This document shows, one piece after another, positions 1 through 7,300 of a DNA stretch of 9,205 bases (the stretch's first letter is position 1; each line of letters starts with the position of its first letter). The stretch is from Planctomycetota bacterium (GTDB taxonomy: Bacteria; Planctomycetota; Planctomycetia; Pirellulales; Thermoguttaceae). The notes under the pieces are model-generated. The model worked only from the letters and a program-made list of their open reading frames with translations. It ran no database searches and had not been told where the DNA came from. The stretch covers positions 1-9,205 of the forward strand of contig JAMOAF010000724.1 of the NCBI GenBank assembly GCA_023621895.1, read 5' to 3'. The position numbers and the translations under genes were made by a program.

Positions 1-30
1 AGCCGGCCTTCAAAGCAGAGGCGTCCTCCA

Positions 31-47
31 TTGGCATGGCGTTTGTA
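31..47 (+). promoter_or_regulatory. candidate sigma-54 (-24/-12) promoter
   Basis: The string TTGGCATGGCGTTTGTA fits the sigma-54 consensus YTGGCACG-N4-TTGCW at all specified positions except two (C to T at 37 and C to T at 46). The invariant GG (33-34) and the G of the -12 element (45) are present with exact 12-base register, which predicts a transcript start near 58 and a leader of about 23 bases before the ATG at 81. The -12 GC is GT here, which weakens the call. No activator site can be judged because only 30 bases lie upstream. A chance match is possible. Confidence 0.3.
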
Positions 48-66
48 TGACCCCTGTAAGGAGACA

Positions 67-72
67 GGGAGA
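67..72 (+). promoter_or_regulatory. ribosome binding site of the TIGR03032 gene
   Basis: GGGAGA lies 8 bases before the ATG at 81 inside a purine-rich leader (60-78). A stronger-looking AAGGAG at 58-63 is 17 bases from the ATG, too far for normal use. This supports 81 as the start rather than the ATG at 47, which opens a different frame. Confidence 0.6.
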
Positions 73-80
73 AGAGAATC

Positions 81-1340
81 ATGACGCAAGCGAACGACAA
101 CCAGGCAGCAGACCAGATCAGTTGTTCGGTTTCACCGGACTTTCCCGCTTGGCTTGCGCAATCGGGCGGATCGCTCGTGTTGTCGACGTATCAGGCGGGC
201 AAGGTGGCGACGATCGGCTGGGACGGCCGGCAGGTGACGCTGCTGATGCGGCAGTTCGACAAGCCTCTGGGGCTGGCGATCGAGGGGCGGCGTCTCGCCC
301 TGGCGACACGCCATTCAATCGAGATTTTCGCCGACGCGCCGCTCTTGGCCCACGAGTACCTGGAGGGGCGGCCGGGGCTTTACGACGCCCTTTACCTGCC
401 GCGGGTAAGTTACCACACGGGCGACCTCAACGTCCACGACGTGGCGTTTGACGACGGCGGCCTGATTTTTGTCAACACCCGTTTCTCTTGCCTGGCGCGG
501 GTGAGCTGCGACCATCACTTCGCGCCCGTCTGGCGTCCGAGTTTTGTATCGGACCTTGTCCCGGAGGATCGTTGCCATCTGAACGGCCTGGCAATGGTTG
601 CCGGCCGCCCAAAGTACGTGACGGCATTGGGCACGACGGACACGCCGGGCGGCTGGCGCGAGAAGAAGGCCACTGGCGGGGTGGTGATCGACGTGGAAAC
701 CGGTCGGATCGTGGCCGATTCGCTGTCGATGCCCCATTCGCCCCGGTGGCACGAGGGGCGTCTCTGGGTTCTCAACTCGGGGGCGGGAGAGCTCGTGGTG
801 GTGAATCCGGAAACGGGCGGCCACGACGTGGTCTGTGCCCTGCCGGGTTATGTCCGCGGGCTCTGCCTGGCCGGCTCTTTCGCGCTGGTTGGAATGTGCA
901 GGATCCGGGAGAAGCACATTTTTGGCGGGCTGCCGATCCAGCGGCGGCTCAAGCGACTGACCTGCGGGGTGGCGGTCGTCGATCTCCGGGGCGGGCGGAT
1001 GGTCGGCCAGTTCGAATTCACTTCCGGGTGCGAAGAACTCTATGACGTCGAGTTTCTGCCGGGCGTTCGCCGACCGACGATTTTGAATCTTGACAAGCCG
1101 GCGGTCCACGAAGCCGTGACTAATCCGGATTGTTCGTATTGGCTGCGAGCCAGCCACCAGCGGCCCGTGGACGGGTCGCCAACTGAATCCACTCCTTTCG
1201 CCGCGGGGACTGGCGGCGGCGGGGAAAGCAACCAAATTGACACCGATCAGAACGGGGCTCCCCGATTGCCTTCGGCAATCCAGGAAGCGGGATTGCCACC
1301 GCAGCGCGAGTCGCTCTTGGACTTTGGTACCCAGTTTTGA
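81..1340 (+). CDS. TIGR03032/DUF4915 family protein, function unknown
   Basis: This 419-residue protein matches the TIGR03032 family (DUF4915), whose members share many perfectly conserved motifs but have no known function. Motifs seen: STYQAG (35-40), YHTGDLNVHDVAF (111-123), FVNTRFSCLA (130-139), PEDRCHLNGLAM (161-172), GGWREKKATGG (190-200), SLSMPHSPRWHEGRLWVLNSG (214-234), PGYVRG (255-260), IREKHIFGGLPIQ (275-287), CGVAVVDL (295-302) and EELYDVEFLPGVRRP (318-332). Alternating short strands with Gly turns suggest a beta-propeller-like fold (inference). No signal peptide or membrane segment is seen, so a cytoplasmic location is likely. Residues from about 345 to the end form a low-complexity tail, rich in Gly, Ser, Pro and Gln, that shows none of the family motifs. 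The start at 81 has a well-spaced Shine-Dalgarno and leaves the whole conserved region intact. Only 13 bases separate it from the giant downstream gene, so the two are probably one operon. Confidence 0.88.
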   Translation: MTQANDNQAADQISCSVSPDFPAWLAQSGGSLVLSTYQAGKVATIGWDGRQVTLLMRQFDKPLGLAIEGRRLALATRHSIEIFADAPLLAHEYLEGRPGLYDALYLPRVSYHTGDLNVHDVAFDDGGLIFVNTRFSCLARVSCDHHFAPVWRPSFVSDLVPEDRCHLNGLAMVAGRPKYVTALGTTDTPGGWREKKATGGVVIDVETGRIVADSLSMPHSPRWHEGRLWVLNSGAGELVVVNPETGGHDVVCALPGYVRGLCLAGSFALVGMCRIREKHIFGGLPIQRRLKRLTCGVAVVDLRGGRMVGQFEFTSGCEELYDVEFLPGVRRPTILNLDKPAVHEAVTNPDCSYWLRASHQRPVDGSPTESTPFAAGTGGGGESNQIDTDQNGAPRLPSAIQEAGLPPQRESLLDFGTQF

Positions 1341-1343
1341 GGA
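1339..1343 (+). promoter_or_regulatory. ribosome binding site overlapping the upstream stop
   Basis: GAGGA overlaps the last two bases of the TGA stop at 1338-1340 and lies 10 bases before the ATG at 1354. Spacing is slightly long but acceptable. The overlap implies that the two genes are read from one transcript and may be translationally coupled. There is no room for a promoter or terminator in the 13-base gap. Confidence 0.5.
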
Positions 1344-1353
1344 ATGAAAGACT

Positions 1354-4300
1354 ATGTCGATTTTCCGATTGCCCACGCTGGACAGCATCGCTACGAAGTT
1401 CGAGAGCCTTTGGGAGCGCGTCGGACGTCCAGCGCGTCATGATTCCAAGCACGGCAAGTGCCGCAGCCTGCTCGTCGATCCGCTGGAAGAGCGGCAGCTT
1501 CTGAGCGTCTCGCCGGCCGACTGGACCGACGTTCTCGTGAACCAAGTGGTCAGCGAAAACCAGCAACAGATGGTTGCCGGCCAGTCGCTGGCGATGGACA
1601 ACGACGGTGATTTTGTCGTTGTCTGGACGCGTTTCGACGAGGTGATCGATCCGGATAGCGGCCAGCCGGTGATCGATCCGGTGACCGGCCGGCCTTGGAC
1701 CGATGCGAACATTTACGCTCGCTACTTCACCGACGAGGTGCAGCGGCTGACGATTCCCACCGAGCTTACCGCCGACGCGGTTGCCGGCCAATTCGGCTAT
1801 TTCACGCTGAAATACGGCGGCAACGAGGTGCAGAAACTGACGATTTCGGCCACCTACCAGCCGCAGCAAGGGTCGTACTACGGCCAATCGTCCGTTTCCG
1901 GCTCGATCACGCTGGGCTTCGACGTCAATGGCAACGGCGTGATCGGTCCCGGCGAATCGACGACGGTCGTCTACAGCGAAGTGGATTCCCTGGCCACGAC
2001 GGCCAGCAGCATTCAGACCGCGTTGCAGGGCCTCGGCGGGGCCTTGGCCGACGTGAATGTCAGCCCGATCAGTCCCAAGGAGTTTGAAATCCACTTTGGC
2101 GATTTCTCGCTTGGCAACAACCAGCCGCTCATCAGCGTCCAGAGCACGAACTTCGCGAGCGGCTTCCTGCCGGCCGTGCAGATCGAGACGATCCGGGAGC
2201 CGGTTGAAATCGGCCGGGTTTATGTCTCACCGACGGACCCGAACCTGACGGCCCGGTCTATCGAGGAGAACTTCCGCCAGACGATGACCGGTTTCGACAT
2301 CGGGCCGATCGAGTTCGAACCGCCGAGCCGCATCCCGCCATTCCAGGGGCCGTACTCCCAGCCGCAGACAATCCGCCAGGGCGTGCCGAACGTTTCCGTG
2401 CAGCCGGTGACGTTGCCTGACGGCACGGTCAGCCTGACGCAGTTCGACATCACTTTCGACGGCAAGATCTCCGGCAGCACGGAGGGCAACGCCGGCAAGA
2501 AGGACCACCCGGAGCTGGTGGTCGTGAAGGCCGTCGACGAGCTGGGGGCTTCGTGGATCGCCTCGCCCGAGATCAATGTCGTGACGCTCAAGGAGCCGAG
2601 CCCGGAATTCCGCGTCAATCCGGAAGAGCCCGAAGACGTCTTCACCCCGAATCCCGACAAGTTCGATCAGACCAACGCCGTGGTGGCGATGGACGCCGAC
2701 GGCGATTTCGTGATTGCCTGGCAGAGCGAGATCGGCGAATCGCAGGCTTCCGGCAACGTTTCCGACATCTACGCTCGGCGGTTCACGCCGATCGGCCTGA
2801 CGGCTCCCGCGCACGTTGCTTACGTGCCGGGGATCATGGCCAAGGGCGACGCATTCCGCGTCAATACGAAGACCACCGGCCCGCAGGTCGATCCCTCGAT
2901 CGGCATGGACGACGACGGCAATTTCACAATCGGCTGGTCGTCCACCTCGCAGGACATCAGCTTCTTCAACAGCGTCCGCGCGCGGCAGTTCACTCGCGAC
3001 GGCGCGCCGATCGCCGACGAGTTCCTGGTGAACACGGAAGACACGCAGATTCACAGCGATCCGTACGTGGGCATGAGCCACGACGGCAACACCGTGATCA
3101 CCTGGAACACGGGCCTGACGATCACCGCGAAGATCTACGACTCCAAGGGCAACCTGATCGACGGGCCGTTCAACGTCGGCTCCGGTGTCAACCACTCCAC
3201 GGCGTTCGACAAGCAGAACCGCTTCATCGTGGCCTATGAGACCGGCACGCTCCAGGATCCCGACAACGTGGGCCGGAATTCGATCGGCACGCGGGCGATC
3301 ATGTACCAGTTGTTCGACGCGGCCGGAAACGTCAGCCGGACGGTTGTCCGCGACACCTTCCGCCCCAACAGCGCGAGTTTCGATCTGGCTGCCAACACGC
3401 TCTGGCCGGGAACGCAACAGAACCCGCGAGCCGGCCTCGACGCCGACGGCGACCTGGTGATCGCCTACGACGGTTTCGGCCCGGACGTTTCGGACAGTTT
3501 CTACCTCGGCAGCAGCTACTTCGCGAAGGCTTTGAGCGACCCGGCAAACGCCGATCTGCTGGTGTTCTTCCCGGGCGGCAACGTGTCTCTGAGCAGCAAC
3601 ATCGACGTCGACACGGCGATCGAGCTGGTGCTGATCAATGCGGCCAACCAGGGCGCCACCCTGTCGCAACTCGGCCGGATCCGCGCGATTCTCGACAGCA
3701 AGGCCACGCTGCTCCGCGGCGAGGCCAACGGCGTGATGTACAGCCGCTTCGACGCCGACCCGCCTACCGGCGCCGCCAATATCCTCGCCAGCGACAGCGT
3801 GGTCAACGCCAAGCGCGACGGGCACAACACGAAGTACCTGATCGCGATCGACACGGCCGCCACCGGCGGAACGTTCGCGGCGCGGCTCTACAATTCGTTT
3901 GCCGCCGGGTTCGACACGATCACGTTCAACCCGGTGTTTGCCAACAACGTGATGAACGTTGCGGCGACGCGCGACGACATTCACGACAAGTTGGAGGCGG
4001 CGACGCGGACGGGCGTCAACTGGCCGGAGCCGCAGTACGACGGGGTTGTCGACGTGCGGGTTGTTTCCACGCAGGAAATCCTTGCCCGGCAGGTGACGCT
4101 CTCCGACGGATCGCAGCCTTGGCGGTACCCGACTGCGGCGAATACCGTCGTTTTCGAGGTCACGTTCCAGGGCGAGGTCCACGATTCGTACATCGGCCTC
4201 GAGCTGAGTGCAAACGGCCTGACGCCGGCCCCCCAGACGGCGCAGATCATCCAGTACCAGGCGGCCGATTCGGGGACCACCCAGACCGACGTCTCCTTGG

Positions 4301-7300
4301 CCGTGGAGACCGACGGCGATTTCACGCTCGTCTGGATGCAGCACGAGGAGCGGACCTGGGACGCATCCGGCTACCCGGACTCTTACTACGGTTCGGCCAA
4401 CCAGAACATCTACTACCGGCGGTTCGACGACAGCGTCGACGCGGCCGGCCCGCGGATGACCGACCTGGTCGATCACCAGGGCAACCTCGTGGCCGACGGC
4501 GGCACGATCGAGGGCCCGGTGCGGTATATCGTCGTTCCGTTTGATGAACCGCTGTTGGCCGGCGATCCGGCGAAAAACCCGGACAGCGTGCTGAACACGA
4601 ACAACTGGGTGCTCACGCAGAACGGCGTGGAAATTCCCTTCGGCGTGGTCGATGTCCAGTTCGGCCTGAACAAGGCTTCCGAGCTGGCCGGCCGGCCGGA
4701 CGCTTTCGGCGGGACCTACGAGCTCTCGGCGATCCCGACGAACAAGTGGGAAGCGGTCTTGACGCTCGACGCCAACGGCGGCCTGGTGCCGGGCATGACC
4801 TCGCTCGGCAGCGCCGAGTACAAGATCACGGCGCTCTCGCCGTCGGCTGCGGGGGGGATTTCGGGCTTGCGCGACCTGGCGAGCAATCCCCTGGGTTCGC
4901 TTGGTCCGGCGGCCAGCGGCGTTCCCATGGGGCGGACGTTCGCGGTGCACATCGACGAGGTCGATACACCCGTCGACTCGGTTGTCAGCGGCGGCGCGGG
5001 CCGGATCACCGGCACGCTCTATCCGGAAAGCCCCAACGCGGTGGCGGTCGACGCCGATGGCGACTACGTGATGGTCTGGACGGCCTACGACACCGCCTTG
5101 GGCCGGGATCGGCTCTTCATGCGGTGCTACGACGCCGACGGCACGCCGGCCGACTTACCGCTGCTTGATGGGGACGACAACGTGATCGGCACGCGAGTCG
5201 ACGCCTTCCCGATCATGGCGGTGACTCCCACCTCGACCCATCCGGAATTGCTCGGCAGCGTCCAGCGATTCGGCAGCGTGGCGATCGATCCCGACGGCGA
5301 CTTCGTCGTCACCTGGACCAACTACACCGGCGGCGACGCCGACGTGTACGCGCGGGCATTCCCCTCCCGAGCCGGAATTCTCGGGCTCACGGACGTCGGC
5401 GGATTTGAGGTTCCCGTCTTCAGCGAGGACGTGACGGAGGCGTTCCGCGTCAACGGCTCGACGGCCTCGACGCAGAAATGGTCCGACGTGGCGATGGACA
5501 CGGAAGGCAACTTCGTGATCGCCTGGACGCACGACGCCCGGACCGTCGGGTCCGCAACCACGAACTACGAGGTCTACGCGCGCCGCTACGCCGCGGGGGG
5601 CGCGAACCCGGGCCGCCAGATCCAGGTCAACGTGAACACGACGGGCAACCAGCAGATGCCCAGCGTGGCGATGGCGGGCAACGGGGATTTTGTGATCGCA
5701 TGGCAGAGCAACGAGAGCGGCGTCGACGACGACATTTACGCCCGCGAATTCAATGCCTCCGGCTCACCGAAGGCCGGCCAGACGCGAGTCAACGACATCA
5801 CCGTGGGGCACCAGCGCTATCCGGACGTGGCGATGCGATTCGACGGCCAGGCCTATGTCGTCACCTGGACGGACTCCGCGGCCGACACGAGCGGCAACTC
5901 GGTGTGGGCCAAGATTTCCGGCCAACAGCCGCGGCACTACAGCGATCCGAGTTCGCACATCATTTCCCAGACGCACCAGTTCTCCATCAACGTCCCCGAC
6001 AGCTTCACGATTGCCGACCTCAACCTGCAACTGGGCATCTTGACCCACACGCGGCTGGAGGACGTGACCGTCAGCCTGCAAAGCCCCAGCGGCACGACCG
6101 TCGTGCTCTTCAGCGCCCTGCCGAAGAGGCTCGTGGACGGCTCGCGGCCGGCGGGCAACACGCTCGATCACACGATTTTCGACGACCAGGCGCCGACCGG
6201 CGTAAGCATCAACAATTCGGACCGGGGCGCCGTACCGAATTACGAAGGCTCGTTCATCCCGCAGCAGGCCCTGGCGGCGTTCAACGGCGAGGATGCCCAA
6301 GGGACGTGGACGCTGATCGTGCAGGACGTGAATCCGGGCAATAACGAGACGGGCTCCCTCTCGGCGCTCTCCCCGGAGATCGGCTCGTGGAGCCTCGACA
6401 TCACCGACGTCAACGCGGTCCCCACCTCGTTCCAGATCAACTCGACGAACGAAGGCGACCAGATGTATTCGTCGGTGGCCATGGACACGTTGGGCAATTT
6501 CGTGATCACCTGGAGCGGCAAGGGAACGCAACCCTCGCAAAGCGATACGTCGGGCTACGGCGTTTTCTACCAGCGATACAATGGCGGCGGAACGCGGATG
6601 GGTGGTGAAACCCGAGTCAACCGGCAGACCGACGGGAACCAATGGATTTCTTCGATCGGGATGGACGCGCGCGGCAATTTCGTCGTCGGCTGGACGGGCG
6701 TCGGCACGCTGCCGGGCACGACGGCCGTCTACAAGTACGACAGCGCGTCGAACTTCCAGCGCCCCGACATCGTCGGGCCGATCATCACCGACGTGCTGGC
6801 CCTGGGCGAGCGGTTACCGGACGGCGACACAGTCGTTGTCGACCCCGATCTGGGTCTTGCGAGTCTGACCGTTGTTTTCGACGAAGCCCTCTCCACGGTC
6901 GGCGGCGCCACCGGTCTGCACAGCGTGCTCAATCCGAACAACTGGGTGATCGCCCGCAACAACAGCGTAATCGTCGGCGGCATCAAGAGCGTGACCTTCG
7001 GTCTGAATCCGCTGACGAACAAGTATGAGGCCACCGTCACGTTCGACGGCAACGGGATCAATTTTGGAACCGCGCCCTTGAAGGACGGCGCGTACGTGCT
7101 GACCGTTCGCGACCTGATCACCGATGGCTCGGCACTGCTCAATCCGGCGACAGGGGCCGTGATCAGCACCGGCAACGCGCTGGACGGCGACTACGACGGC
7201 ATCCCGGGCGCAAGCCCGACGACGCTCGGCCTGGGCGGCTACGAACACCGATTCACGATCGAGTCCGACACGACCGGGCCCGGCCCGGATCCGGGAAAGG

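Larger units (their letters stand above)
4981..7263 (+). repeat. super-repeat module B: 5 cores, P domain, 2 cores, Ig-like
   Basis: The second large module holds cores 8-12, P domain 1, cores 13-14 and Ig-like domain 2 in that order. Module C repeats the same order. The Ig-like starts are at 4447, 6775 and 9160 (776 and 795 residues apart) and the two P domains are 787 residues apart, so the period is nearly constant. Matching cores share module-specific words: Q-K-W-S-D-V-A-M with Q-I-W-S-S-V-A-M, VNVNTTGNQQ with VNVTTSRNQQ, HQRYPDVAM with SQRYPDVSM, and GGETRVN with GGETRAN. Confidence 0.8.

Noticed and set aside
31..59. Sigma-70 promoter using TTGGCA at 31-36
   Set aside because: A 17-base spacer lands on CTGTAA at 54-59, which matches TATAAT poorly, so the sigma-54 reading of the same bases is better.
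47..451. 134-codon frame starting at ATG 47
   Set aside because: It is out of frame with the TIGR03032 gene, has no ribosome binding site at suitable distance, and its product is low-complexity Arg/Gly/Ala.
315..1388. 357-codon minus-strand frame opposite the TIGR03032 gene
   Set aside because: The plus strand carries many recognisable family motifs across the same bases, and the minus-strand product resembles no family.
1344..1442. 32-codon frame from the ATG at 1344, ahead of the giant gene start
   Set aside because: Its ATG overlaps the Shine-Dalgarno region, leaving no spacing for initiation, and it overlaps the LEERQLLS-bearing gene in another frame. No recognisable product.
2227..4950. 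907-codon open frame on the minus strand
   Set aside because: It lies wholly antisense to the giant gene. Its recurring words of the form GDHEIAVGVHRH are the reverse-strand image of the repeated VAMDxDGDFVIAW cores, and its composition is dominated by Arg, Val, Asp and His with no domain. Lack of stops is a by-product of GC-rich repeated codons.
5478..6344. 288-codon plus-strand frame inside the giant gene
   Set aside because: It is out of frame with cores 10-12 and P domain 1, and its Arg/Gly/Pro-rich product is typical of a shifted reading of GC-rich sequence.
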